Shown: positions 1-7,606, numbered from the stretch's first letter. The stretch: DNA of 39,565 nt from Candidatus Caldarchaeum subterraneum (GCA_000270325.1 BA000048.1:147476-187040), one strand, 5' to 3'. Notes: generated from the sequence alone by a model not told the origin. Made by a program: numbers and translations.

Positions 1-234
1 CTCGGCCACCTTTTTTCTCGCGTTTTCATATGCCTCCGTGGCCTCGACGCTAATCTCATAAACGCCTCGGTGCACGTTGGCGTTTATCTTTTTGTAAAAC
101 TCTGCCACGGCCTCGACTACTTGGGCGGGTTTTTGGCTTGTCGCGGTGCTGTCGAGATAGATGAGGTTTTTGTTGTTTTGGAAGATGGGGAAATCTTGTC
201 TGATGCGGTGGGGGTCGAGACCGGTCGAGGGCAT
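1..234 (-). CDS. sufS: SufS-like cysteine desulfurase, 5' part only (cut by window edge)
   Basis: Reading the minus strand from the ATG at 234 gives 78 codons open to the window edge. The peptide has the class-V aminotransferase (SufS/CsdA) N-terminus: an IRQDFPIF helix, the strand LIYLDSTATSQKP (usually LDNAATSQKP) and the NANVHRGVYEISVEATEAYE stretch. The family is PLP-dependent and takes sulfur from cysteine for Fe-S cluster assembly in the cytosol. The PLP lysine and the active-site cysteine lie outside the window. LDST in place of the usual LDNA/LDSA is a mild deviation. The gene starts 42 nt after the thrS stop on the same strand, so the two could be co-transcribed. The call rests on the N-terminal signature alone, and a related selenocysteine lyase-like enzyme cannot be excluded. 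Confidence 0.88.
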   Translation of the reverse strand, partial: MPSTGLDPHRIRQDFPIFQNNKNLIYLDSTATSQKPAQVVEAVAEFYKKINANVHRGVYEISVEATEAYENARKKVAE

Positions 235-276
235 GATATATCTATTCCTTGGGATGGATTTAGCTTCTCGGTTGCA

Positions 277-2103
277 TCACGGATTGTATTTGGGCCGCTT
301 TGAAAGCTCTATCGGCAGCGTAAGAGGCCTGAATGGATAGTTCTCCGTCTCTTTCTGAATAAGTTTTACAAGCGGCTTAAGACGCATCTGTTTGACTCCT
401 TTCTTTCCTCTAATGCGTATAGCCAGTGTCCCCTTCTTGGCCTCTTTCGGCCCGAGTGTTGCGACGTAGGGTATCCAGCTTGTCTCCGCCTCGTAAACTT
501 TCTTGGCGAGTGTTTCGGGTCTATCGTCCACGTCCACGCGAATGCCGTATTTTGTGATTTTTTCAGCAAGCTGGACGGCGCGTTTGTTGTATTTCTCGTT
601 GAGCGGCAGTATGCGGAGCTGGGTTGGGCAAAGCCACGTTGGCAGGGTTGGAGGAGTCTTGCTTAGAGCCGTGTCAACGACCGCGTATAGGTATCTTTCC
701 ACGGTGCCTATCAAAGCCGAGTGCAGAATAACTGGATACTTCTTTTCCCCGTCCTTTTCGACGTAGGTGATGCCGAATCTCTCAGCGTTCCCCACGTCTA
801 TCTGCACCGTGCCTATTTCACGTGGTCGTCCAAACTTGTCTATGATGTGGTACTCGATGTTCAGCACCCAGTAGTATGAGCTGTTTTCGGGATAGAAGGA
901 GAGCAGAACAGGTTTCTTCTCTCTTTTGAGCAGTTTCTGGAAAAAGCCTCGGTTTTCTTCAAAAAACTTTCTCGAGGTAAGGTTATACAAAGAATAGTAG
1001 TCGCGGCCTAGTTTCTCGATTTCGCTGTAAATCTTGTCATGTATCTTCTCGACAATCTGGAGGGCTTCTGGGATGTCGCGGCAGAAGACGTGCAGGTCGG
1101 GCATGGACATTTTCCGCAGCCTGAACCCGAGGACAAGCTCTCCTCTTTGCTCAAGCCTGTAGCTGTCAGCGACCTCGAACATTCCAAACGGCAGACTCCT
1201 ATAGCTGATCACCCAGTTTCGCGCCAGGGCAAACTGCTGAAAACAAGCCGCGTAACGCATCACATAGGGCCTGCCGTCCACCTCAACCTTGTACATTCTT
1301 TGCCCGAAGAGGCTTGCGTGCTCGCGGATGGGTCTGCTCTCGAGGCTGAAGAGATTCGTGCCCTTGACAAAGTAGACGGGGAACCCTAGCTCTCTCACGA
1401 TTTTCGACGCATAGTCTGATATCAGGTCGTAGATGATTGTTCCCTCGGGGCCGTAGTGCATGTGGCCGCTGTCGGAAAGCTCCTCCCAGTCAATACCAAG
1501 CCTTCTCAAAACCTTGCCATGCTCGGGCTCCGATACCTCGTTTAACCCTTTGCCGAGAGCCTCCTTCTCGACCAGCACAGCCAAGCCGTCGGGTAAACGG
1601 GGCAGCGCCTCCTCGGGTTTGAGAAGCTCATCATCCGGGGTCAAAACCATGTAGGTCTTCTCCACAACAGTGACCTGCTTCTGCTGCAGAGTGGCTTGGC
1701 TGAAGACTCTCGAACGCTCCGCGAGAGGATGGCCTTTAACCGACAAGGCTAGAGCCTTGTTCCAGCCGAAAGGAGACCGGTGGACCTCGACACCACGTTC
1801 CTTTGCTATTTTCTCCATCAGAGCAAGAATCTCCACAGCATGCTCAGGCCTCGCCAACTCGCGTGAGAGATGAGCAAAGGGATAGATAACAAGCCTCGGA
1901 ATCTTAAGACGCGACATAAACTCCACCGCATCCGCCACAGCGGCCTCGGCAACACGTTCATCATCCTCTGGCTCGACAGAGGTCAGTAACACGTAGGCAT
2001 CCTCAATCCTCACAGGCTCAGGCGCAGCCTCCTCCACAACCGTCGACTCCCTCTTCACAGGACGATACTCGACAAAATCCACATGCAGACCCAGAATCCT
2101 CAA
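277..2103 (-). CDS. thrS: Threonyl-tRNA synthetase, archaeal type
   Basis: Charges tRNA-Thr. The protein is 608 aa, normal for archaeal ThrRS. Residues 1-140 form the archaeal D-aminoacyl-deacylase-like editing domain (start RILGLHVDFVEY, then VIYPFAHLS and PFGWNKALALSVKGHPLAE). The class II catalytic core follows, with the family's zinc ligands visible: C287 in YAACFQQF, H338 in PDLHVF and H461 in VILHSALIG. Motif 3 is GTVERYL with R470, and the C-terminal anticodon-binding domain starts near LRILPLNEKYN. The start is TTG, chosen because homologues begin M-R-I-L. A TATA-like box (catatttaaag, about 2125-2135) sits about 27 nt upstream, which implies a leaderless mRNA. Downstream on the same strand is the SufS-like gene. 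Confidence 0.97.
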   Translation of the reverse strand: MRILGLHVDFVEYRPVKRESTVVEEAAPEPVRIEDAYVLLTSVEPEDDERVAEAAVADAVEFMSRLKIPRLVIYPFAHLSRELARPEHAVEILALMEKIAKERGVEVHRSPFGWNKALALSVKGHPLAERSRVFSQATLQQKQVTVVEKTYMVLTPDDELLKPEEALPRLPDGLAVLVEKEALGKGLNEVSEPEHGKVLRRLGIDWEELSDSGHMHYGPEGTIIYDLISDYASKIVRELGFPVYFVKGTNLFSLESRPIREHASLFGQRMYKVEVDGRPYVMRYAACFQQFALARNWVISYRSLPFGMFEVADSYRLEQRGELVLGFRLRKMSMPDLHVFCRDIPEALQIVEKIHDKIYSEIEKLGRDYYSLYNLTSRKFFEENRGFFQKLLKREKKPVLLSFYPENSSYYWVLNIEYHIIDKFGRPREIGTVQIDVGNAERFGITYVEKDGEKKYPVILHSALIGTVERYLYAVVDTALSKTPPTLPTWLCPTQLRILPLNEKYNKRAVQLAEKITKYGIRVDVDDRPETLAKKVYEAETSWIPYVATLGPKEAKKGTLAIRIRGKKGVKQMRLKPLVKLIQKETENYPFRPLTLPIELSKRPKYNP

Positions 2104-2364
2104 GCCCGGTAGACCCGCGAACTCACCATATTTAAAGTGTCTTGGCTTTCTTCAAGAAGAAGAAATATCAGGTTTGAAAAACACTATGAAGAATAGGTAA
2201 ACAGTGGACCATAGGCCTTACCCATTTATAAGAAAACACCATCAGAACCAGAGAAACACCCAGACAAAGCCAAGACCAACATCACAAGAGCTGGAGACAG
2301 AGGAGATTATTCACAGGGTAGAGTGACAATAAAGATTAATTATTGCCAGCGACAAAATCTTACC

Positions 2365-2607
2365 ATGAGGACTAAAATAGACCACACTGGAAGGTTATAC
2401 ATACCTAAAGAGGTTAGAGACCGAGTAGCAGCTGAGGAATTTACGATAGAGACGCTAGAGGACGGAAGCATCATTCTCAGACCGATTAGAACAGACCCAG
2501 TGGATGAATATTACGGAATTGTAAAGACCAAGCCCATGTCTGTAGAGGATATGGAGAAAAAGATCAAGGAATATGTCGAGGCGCTCTACAGGAATGATAT
2601 ATCTTGA
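2365..2607 (+). CDS. vapB: VapB-type antitoxin, AbrB/SpoVT fold
   Basis: 80 aa. The N-terminus carries the swapped-hairpin AbrB DNA-binding signature KIDHTGRLYIPKEVRDRV, with beta strands TIETLEDG and IILRPI after it. The C-terminal half (VDEYYGIVKTKPMSVEDMEKKIKEYV) is the kind of tail that wraps the toxin groove. The ATG at 2365 is preferred over an upstream start because the AbrB fold begins there and an AT-rich box (attaatta, 2337-2344) lies about 26 nt upstream. It overlaps the next gene by 14 nt, the usual translational coupling of vapBC. VapB proteins neutralise the partner PIN RNase and autorepress the operon. The pair sits in a gene-poor accessory stretch. Confidence 0.85.
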   Translation: MRTKIDHTGRLYIPKEVRDRVAAEEFTIETLEDGSIILRPIRTDPVDEYYGIVKTKPMSVEDMEKKIKEYVEALYRNDIS

Positions 2608-2959
2608 CGTGAACGTCCTACAGTACTGGCTTACGGCAGACCCACGCTTTGGTGAGAGGTCAAAGGAGATACTTAAACATCATAGGGATAAGGCTACTTC
2701 AGCACTAACGATATGGATACTCTTCGTACTCAACCAAGGCAACGAGAAGAAAATCATGGAAGCCGTAGATGCTATAGGTCTTAGTGTAGCTCCGCTAACC
2801 ATTCAAGACCTTAGGGACGCAACAACCTTATCAGAGTCTCTAGGCCTAGATGTGGAGGACGCTATACATTTAGCGACTATGAAGAGACTAGGTATAGACG
2901 CAATAGCTTCAAACGATAAAGACTTCGATAAAGTATCTCGGGTCAAGAGAGTCTTCTAA
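2594..2959 (+). CDS. vapC: VapC-type PIN-domain toxin, atypical active site
   Basis: 121 aa from the ATG at 2594, within the end of vapB. It has the PIN fold: IYLDVNVL (D5) at the N-terminus, DVEDAIHLATMKRLG (D89) and IASNDKDFDKV (D108, D112) near the end. PIN RNases coordinate Mg2+ with D, E, D and D/N. Here the stretch that normally reads T-S-x-L-T-x-x-E reads TSALTIWI, so isoleucine (I42) stands where the conserved glutamate is expected. Family knowledge predicts an endoribonuclease that cuts tRNA, rRNA or mRNA when VapB is degraded. The missing acid raises the possibility of weakened activity. The fold assignment is firm; the activity is uncertain. Confidence 0.82.
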   Translation: MIYLDVNVLQYWLTADPRFGERSKEILKHHRDKATSALTIWILFVLNQGNEKKIMEAVDAIGLSVAPLTIQDLRDATTLSESLGLDVEDAIHLATMKRLGIDAIASNDKDFDKVSRVKRVF

Positions 2960-3479
2960 CGTAAAACACGTTGCCATTATAGTTATCGATTCTAGGTCCC
3001 CTTAGTAAGGGACCATGGAATAGGATGTCTAGCGTAGAGTAGTGGGCTATGGCGGGAGATAGATGAAAGAGACTTTGTGTGTCTTCATGGCATTCATATA
3101 CAACCTCCTCCTAAACGTGGCGTAAACCTAGGATATTGGAACACCAGCAGGAGAAGAGGGCATAAGGCGAAGGAAATGAAGCCACAATGCGTGTTTCGAG
3201 TTTATGTTCAGCCGTTTTGTTTCATGGGTTTTGTAGAGATTCGTTCATGTTGCTTGTCTGTTCGGATTCTGAAAGAGGAACGGGTGTCTTTAATGTTGTT
3301 GAGGACGGGTTAGATGTTTTTCCGGCTTTTCTGAAGCCCATGTTCTCAGGCAACACGATAAGCTTGAAAACCCTGTGTGGCCCTTCTCTTTTCATTTTAG
3401 ACTAGGCTGCCTGTGGCACATGGTTCTTCCGCGAGTTTGGTAACAATGCTTAAGAGTCTCCATCCTTTTCTATGTTGTT
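2960..3479. other. 520-bp stretch without a convincing gene
   Basis: No RNA gene or recognisable protein was seen. Just after vapC there is a 6-bp inverted repeat (ggtccc 2995-3000, gggacc 3009-3014, 8-nt loop) with no T-run. On the minus strand a 57-codon ORF (3395 down to 3222, starting MKREGPHRVFKLIVLP) has plausible composition but no promoter or homology I can name. Plus-strand ORFs at 3077 and 3187 overlap each other in different frames and look random. A cttaag box at 3449-3454 lies about 27 nt before the ferritin start and is probably its promoter. Confidence 0.5.
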
Positions 3480-3962
3480 ATGGGTAGGCAGGGTAAAGCG
3501 ATAGTGAAGGCCCCTATCGACGAGGTCATATCCGACCTTCTCAAAGCCTATGCCGATGAGTGGCTTGCACATTACCAGTACTGGGTAGCCGCGGTGAGTT
3601 TGAAGGGCGTCGACGCCGACACGTTCAGGCCCGTCTTAATGGAGATGTCCCAGCACGAGCTCAAACACGCCGAGAAACTGGCTAAGAGAATAATCCAGCT
3701 GGGGGGAAAACCTGTCCTCCATTTTGAAAAACTATTGGCCACAAGCGGATGCGGCTACATCCCCCCACCCGAAGACCCCGCCAACTACGAGCAGTTGATA
3801 AAGGACATTTTGAAGGCGGAGGCATGCGCCATCAAATTCTACAGCGAAATGGTTGAGAAATATCGTGTGACCGATGTTGTAACCCATGAGCTTTTCGAGG
3901 AGCTTCTCGAGGACGAGGTTGAGGATGAGCAGACTTGGGAAGATTTTCTCGCCAAGCTCTAA
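3480..3962 (+). CDS. Ferritin-like Dps/bacterioferritin-type protein (DpsL, 'thioferritin'-like)
   Basis: 160-aa four-helix-bundle protein likely to oxidise and store iron or protect DNA from peroxide. Candidate diiron ligands are E27 (YADEWLAHYQYW), E60-x-x-H63 (MSQHELKHAEK), E114 (LKAEACAIKFY) and E146. The fourth helix reads EDEVEDE, so D149 stands where ExxH would usually place histidine. Two cysteines, C91 (TSGCGYIPPPED) and C116, sit where archaeal DpsL proteins are described as having a cysteine pair near the metal site; that comparison is from memory. The length fits DpsL. The ATG follows a cttaag box by about 27 nt, so the mRNA is probably leaderless. It stands alone between the VapBC pair and the transposase remnant. 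Confidence 0.85.
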   Translation: MGRQGKAIVKAPIDEVISDLLKAYADEWLAHYQYWVAAVSLKGVDADTFRPVLMEMSQHELKHAEKLAKRIIQLGGKPVLHFEKLLATSGCGYIPPPEDPANYEQLIKDILKAEACAIKFYSEMVEKYRVTDVVTHELFEELLEDEVEDEQTWEDFLAKL

Positions 3963-4193
3963 CCTAACATAGTCAAAATCCCTTTCAAACATCCTTAAAG
4001 TGGATAAAAGCGTCTCCGTAGATAGCCTGACATCAGCTATAACAGGCTCAAAACCATTCAACAGAGAACCAATCTCGCTAACAGAGACCTCCTCTTCCTC
4101 CTTATATACAACATCACCAACCCTAATCCCTCCAAGCCTCTCCGAAAAATCATAGACAGCAACCCCATCTTCAAAATTCTTAAGCCACTTCAA
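3963..4193 (-). pseudogene. Possible decayed ORF, antisense-adjacent to the ferritin gene
   Basis: A minus-strand frame beginning TTG at 4193 reads MKWLKNFEDGVAVYDFSERL..., then GIRVGDVVYKEEEEVSVSEIG and ADVRLSTETLLSTLRMFERD. This looks more protein-like than a random frame. It then runs without a stop into sequence antisense to the ferritin gene, down to 3732. I recognise no family, and there is no promoter or clear ribosome site. It may be the surviving 5' part of a gene cut by rearrangement, or chance. Confidence 0.2.
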
Positions 4194-4252
4194 GGGATAC
4201 TCAACACGACCTGTGGCATGAGTATGTGTTGGTGTTCAGAAAGGTGGTGTAG

Positions 4253-5119
4253 ATGACAAGGTTCTACGCAGACATCCACCGAAAGAAAGACGACTCCTGC
4301 TACCGCATCACATACACAACTGATGGCAAGACCTTTAAACACACTGATTCCCCGACGAAGATTCCGGCGGAAGCTGGCGACAAGGTTTACGTAGATGTCA
4401 TACCGATAATGCATACAGATGGCTTCATAGAGTTGCTCAAGAGGGGTGTAGAAGTCTATTATCTCAGAAGGCTTACGTTGATTAAGGCAACCAGACAAAA
4501 AATGGGGATTACGTCGAAGTCTGCTAGGGCTGATGTTAGGGTTCTGATGGCTATTGAGGAGAGGTGGTTCAAAGCGGTTGATGAAACCTACCTGATAATG
4601 CGGGAGAAGGCCTCGACCTTCAGAAGTCTCCAGAAGACTATTGAACAATACTCTAATCGTTTAGATTCTGCGTCCGAGGACGAGAGAGAAGACCTCCTCG
4701 ACATGGTCAAAATCACTGAGAAGAAACTCCATAGACAGGCAAAAAGGATAGTAGAAGAGGCTGAGAGGAGATACTCAGCCTACAGCATACTCGTCGAGGA
4801 ACTGGGGATTTCTGGCTAAAACCACATATTAACACAGGAGGCTTTGGCGGAAATTATGATGTACGTTGACCCACGATGGGGCCTAAGAAAGACACTCAAC
4901 TTCTTCGGATTATTCAAAAACACCAACAAGAAGAAAAAGAAGAGATACAACGGCCAAGCAAGAAAAGCATTACAGAGACTAACTATCGCAGTCTACAACA
5001 TAAAACCAAAAGAACTGACAGCAAAGATGCAGAAGACATTACTCCGGCAAATCTGGCTGACAATCCGACAGGAAACCCAAGAGAGGCTGGCAGGCACACC
5101 GGCCCAACAACAGGGATAA
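4253..5119 (+). pseudogene. IS110-like DEDD transposase ORF interrupted by an in-frame TAA
   Basis: A 188-aa ORF starts at the ATG at 4253, with a strong ribosome site (aaggtggtg) just upstream. Its N-terminus resembles the RuvC-like IS110 transposase domain: FYADIHRKKD (first Asp), VYVDVIPIMHTDGFIELLKR, then EVYYLRRLTLIKATRQKM and the KxxxxD-type SKSARADVR. After the TAA at 4817-4819 the same frame continues for another 100 codons with AEIMMYVD, FFGLFKN and ARKALQRLTIAVY, which resembles the C-terminal Transposase_20 helix-hairpin region. The downstream piece also has its own AGGAGG (4836-4841) before a TTG at 4844. The combined length of about 288 aa fits IS110. I saw no terminal repeats. 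It is probably an inactivated element; recoding or a two-protein arrangement is possible. The family call is tentative. Confidence 0.5.
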
Positions 5120-5224
5120 AACCCAAAAGCCGGTATGACAGCTTATTTGACGTTCCAGCAACTTTGCTGGATATGACCTAACCTAAGACGTCCGGCCTCT
5201 TCTGGGTTTCCTAGATGTTGTTTG

Positions 5225-5259
5225 GTGGTTGCCTGCCAGCCAACCACTCCCCTATTTTT
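5225..5259 (+). terminator. Hairpin followed by a T-run
   Basis: Perfect 7-bp stem gtggttg (5225-5231) and caaccac (5241-5247) with a 9-nt loop, followed by a run of five T (5255-5259). It lies between the transposase remnant and the promoter at 5300, where a stop for upstream transcription makes sense. Archaeal termination usually relies on T-runs alone, so the role of the stem is unproven. Confidence 0.35.
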
Positions 5260-5299
5260 CCCTCAGCATAAGGCTTGTCTGGGTCCGAAATGGCTGGGC

Positions 5300-5307
5300 T
5301 TATATAT
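5300..5307 (+). promoter_or_regulatory. TATA box for the HflX operon
   Basis: tatatat preceded by gggct, at the archaeal promoter position. A start site about 26 nt downstream (near 5330) falls just before the ATG at 5341. This supports the short ORF at 5341 as the first gene of the transcript and argues against longer upstream starts in that frame. Confidence 0.6.
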
Positions 5308-5340
5308 CCCGTGGTCCAGCTGAATGTGGTGTCGGGGCCG

Positions 5341-5508
5341 ATGGATGTGGAGGATTTGTTGAAGTTTGTTTTGAAGAGCCACAAGCTGGTGCATCTACCT
5401 GAGCCATATCTACAAGCCATAGACGAGCTGGTGAAACGCAGGCTGTATCCCAACCAAGCCGAGCCCCTCTATACGTTAAATAAGCTGCCAATTCGTAGAG
5501 AAGGATGA
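5341..5508 (+). CDS. Short conserved-looking protein upstream of HflX
   Basis: 55 aa beginning MDVEDLLKFVLKSHKLVHL and ending LYTLNKLPIRREG. It is largely helical with mixed charge and has no signal or membrane segment. I do not recognise the family. It is supported by the TATA box about 35-40 nt upstream and by the tight junction to hflX, whose TTG start lies 10 nt after this stop. The same frame can be extended upstream to an ATG at 5275, but that start would lie before the predicted transcription start. A role near the ribosome is only suggested by its neighbours (HflX, PUA protein, NAC). Confidence 0.55.
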   Translation: MDVEDLLKFVLKSHKLVHLPEPYLQAIDELVKRRLYPNQAEPLYTLNKLPIRREG

Positions 5509-5518
5509 AGGCAATGGT

Positions 5519-6757
5519 TTGAAGGTTGCGCTTGTGCAGAGGCTTGACGACTGGGCAGAATACAACTTGGATGAGCTGGAGGAGTTGTGCAGGTCCGCGG
5601 GCTACACACCTGTCTATAAGCTGGTTCAACGGAGGCCGCCTCACAGCAAATATATGATTGGGCCCGGTAAGGTTGAGGAGCTGCGCCGCGCTGTCAAGTC
5701 TCTCAAAATTGAGAAAATTGTCACGGAAAATGAGCTGAAGCCTGTCCAGGAGTATAATCTCGCCAAGGCCCTCTCGATACCTGTGATTACGAGGACGCAG
5801 CTCATCCTCGAAACCTTCGCTCGACGAGCCGCCTCAACCGAGGCAAAGCTCCAGATTAAGCTGGCTGAGCTTCAGTACGAGTTGTCGAGGGCTAAGGAGA
5901 AGGTGAGGCTCGCGAAGAAGGGTGAGCAGCCTGGGTTCCACGGCCTCGGAGCATACGAGGCAGATGTCTACTACAACGAGGTTTTCAGACGAATATCAAC
6001 AATCAAGCAGAAGCTTAAGCAGATTAGGATGAGGAAGAACCTTGTGAGGCAGAGAAGGTTGGAAGGAGGGCTTCCAACCGTGGCTTTAACAGGTTACACA
6101 AACGCTGGCAAAACAACGCTGTTCAACAGGTTCTCTGGGGAAGAGCATCCAGCGGGCCCCCAGCTCTTCACCACACTATCGACAACCGCGCGAATAGTGA
6201 AGTTCAGAGGCAGAAAAGCCTACTTAAGCGACACAGTAGGTTTCATCAAGAACTTACCCCATCTACTGGTTGAATCCTTCCACTCCACATTAAGCGAGTT
6301 CATCTACGCCGACCTCCTGCTACTCGTCGTCGACATCAGCGAAGAAAAGTCAGTGGTCGAGTCAAAGCTAAACACCTGTTTAAACGTGTTAGATGAAGTG
6401 GGTGTGAAAAACGTGCCGATACTGGTTGTGTTCAACAAGATAGACGCTGCAGCCGATTACCGGGAGAAGATTGAGAGCATAAACCCCGAGTTTCGCTATG
6501 TCGCCGTGTCCGCTTGGACCGGGCAGGGGCTTGACACGCTGGAGGAGGCTGTGGCGGATATGATGGGCGGCTACATACGAGTCAGAGCTCAGCTGGAGAA
6601 TGGGGAAACAACTCCATCCCTGCTCAACGAGATTAAACAGTTCTGCAACGTTTTGAAAATTGAGTACAACAGCTCCGGCTATGAAATCGAGTGCGAAACA
6701 CCTCTTCAGCTTGCCGAGAAGATTAAGAGGCTTGCGGCTGAGTTTCATGTCGTTTGA
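5519..6757 (+). CDS. hflX: HflX-family ribosome-associated GTPase
   Basis: 412 aa. The N-terminal HflX domain includes the SKYMIGPGKVEELR glycine motif (residues 43-56), followed by a long coiled-coil (about 108-183) with LQIKLAELQYELSRAKEKV. The GTPase domain has G1 GYTNAGKT (192-199), G3 DTVG (238-241), G4 NKID (306-309) and a G5-like VSAWTG. HflX binds the large ribosomal subunit and in bacteria splits stalled ribosomes; archaeal members bind 50S. The start is TTG, 10 nt after the short upstream ORF. Its end overlaps the PUA-protein gene by 11 nt. Length and motifs are typical and nothing is missing. Confidence 0.96.
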   Translation: MKVALVQRLDDWAEYNLDELEELCRSAGYTPVYKLVQRRPPHSKYMIGPGKVEELRRAVKSLKIEKIVTENELKPVQEYNLAKALSIPVITRTQLILETFARRAASTEAKLQIKLAELQYELSRAKEKVRLAKKGEQPGFHGLGAYEADVYYNEVFRRISTIKQKLKQIRMRKNLVRQRRLEGGLPTVALTGYTNAGKTTLFNRFSGEEHPAGPQLFTTLSTTARIVKFRGRKAYLSDTVGFIKNLPHLLVESFHSTLSEFIYADLLLLVVDISEEKSVVESKLNTCLNVLDEVGVKNVPILVVFNKIDAAADYREKIESINPEFRYVAVSAWTGQGLDTLEEAVADMMGGYIRVRAQLENGETTPSLLNEIKQFCNVLKIEYNSSGYEIECETPLQLAEKIKRLAAEFHVV

Positions 6758-7211
6758 CGAGTTTTTGCTGCGTCAGGTAAGGCAGCTGGCGTTTTTCCAG
6801 TTTGGTGTAGCTGGTGAAATGTTCATTCCCGATGGATGCGTGGTAGAGGTTTCGCCTTCGACGGGTAGACCTCGGCGAATATGGCTCGACGGCAAATGCT
6901 TAGCAACCATCAGGGCCATGGATGGGTGGCTGACACTAACAGTTTTCGGAGCCCAGCGGTTAAACTCTCTTCTCGAGAGGGGCAGGAACAGGGTTGTGGT
7001 GAACCGCGAAGGAGCTGAAAAAGTGGCCGCGGGCTACGACGTCTACGGCGGACACGTGGTCGAAGCCGATGCATCAATTGTGCCGGGCATGGAGGTGCTT
7101 GTGGTGGACGAGGATTATCGGCTTCTCGGAGTCGGCAAAGCTGTGGTCGCTGGAGTTGAGATGACTGAGCTTCGCCGCGGAGCGGTTGTAAAAGTCAGGC
7201 ATAAGGTTTAA
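6747..7211 (+). CDS. Stand-alone PUA-domain RNA-binding protein, like the ArcTGT C-terminus
   Basis: 154 aa from the ATG at 6747, overlapping the hflX end. The segment STGRPRRIWLDGKCLATIRA...DGWLTLTVFGAQRL resembles the C2 region that precedes PUA in archaeosine tRNA-guanine transglycosylase and ArcS. A complete PUA domain follows: RVVVNREGAEKVAAGYDVYG, VVEADASIVPGMEVLVVDED, LLGVGKAVVAGVEM, and the final VKVRHKV. No catalytic TGT domain is attached. PUA domains bind structured RNA, often tRNA acceptor stems. It could be the separate RNA-binding half of a split archaeosine enzyme or a Tma20-like ribosome factor. Operon position with HflX and NAC favours a translation role. Confidence 0.8.
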   Translation: MSFDEFLLRQVRQLAFFQFGVAGEMFIPDGCVVEVSPSTGRPRRIWLDGKCLATIRAMDGWLTLTVFGAQRLNSLLERGRNRVVVNREGAEKVAAGYDVYGGHVVEADASIVPGMEVLVVDEDYRLLGVGKAVVAGVEMTELRRGAVVKVRHKV

Positions 7212-7212
7212 A
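7207..7212 (+). promoter_or_regulatory. TATA box for the NAC gene
   Basis: tttaaa centred about 28 nt upstream of the TTG at 7238. It overlaps the end of the PUA gene. The spacing predicts a transcript that begins at or next to the start codon, so NAC has its own leaderless promoter and the TTG is favoured as the start. Confidence 0.5.
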
Positions 7213-7237
7213 CATGGTTCAGTAAGGTTTTGATGGT

Positions 7238-7606
7238 TTGAAGAGGCTCAGTCCCCGTGAGATGAGGCGTGCTCAGGAGAGAATGTTGAAGAACCTTGGC
7301 CTCAACGTTGAGGAGATGGGGCAAGCGGAGGAGGTTGTCATCAAGCTGGGTGAACGTGTGATTACGCTGAGGGGGCCACTGGTCTACGCCGTGAAAACAG
7401 GCGGCGAGAAAATTTTTCAGATAATCGGCGGGGAGGAGGTGGCGGCGCAGGAGGTGGAGACGAAGCCTGTTTACGAGCCGTCGGAGGAAGATGTTTCGCT
7501 GGTGATGGCTCAGACAGGTGCGTCAGAGGAGGAGGCGAAGAAAGCGCTTCTCGACTCGGGAGGAGACCTAGCCAAAGCCATCCTAATGATTCGGTCAAGA
7601 AGATAA
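7238..7606 (+). CDS. nac: Nascent polypeptide-associated complex protein (archaeal aNAC)
   Basis: 122 aa. The NAC domain (VVIKLGERVITLRGPLVYAVKTGGEKIFQIIG) occupies about residues 32-65 and is followed by a C-terminal UBA domain (SEEDVSLVMAQTGASEEEAKKALLDSGGDLAKAILMI, about 82-118). The N-terminal basic helix (SPREMRRAQERMLKNLGL) matches the ribosome-anchoring segment. The archaeal homodimer binds emerging chains at the ribosome exit. The start is TTG, which has a TATA box at the right distance; the ATG at 7233 is out of frame. The gene ends 12 nt inside the convergent regulator gene. Confidence 0.96.
   Translation: MKRLSPREMRRAQERMLKNLGLNVEEMGQAEEVVIKLGERVITLRGPLVYAVKTGGEKIFQIIGGEEVAAQEVETKPVYEPSEEDVSLVMAQTGASEEEAKKALLDSGGDLAKAILMIRSRR

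Noticed and set aside
70-303. Plus-strand ORF of 77 aa
   Set aside because: It lies antisense to the SufS-like N-terminus and the thrS end, whose frames have clear family motifs.
2995-3014. Perfect 6-bp inverted repeat after vapC
   Set aside because: The stem is short, the loop is 8 nt and no T-run follows; not enough to call a terminator or an RNA element.
4876-5181. ORF of 101 aa rich in K, Q and T overlapping the transposase C-terminal half
   Set aside because: It is a shifted frame of the same sequence; the frame in line with the transposase N-terminal half has the recognisable domain.
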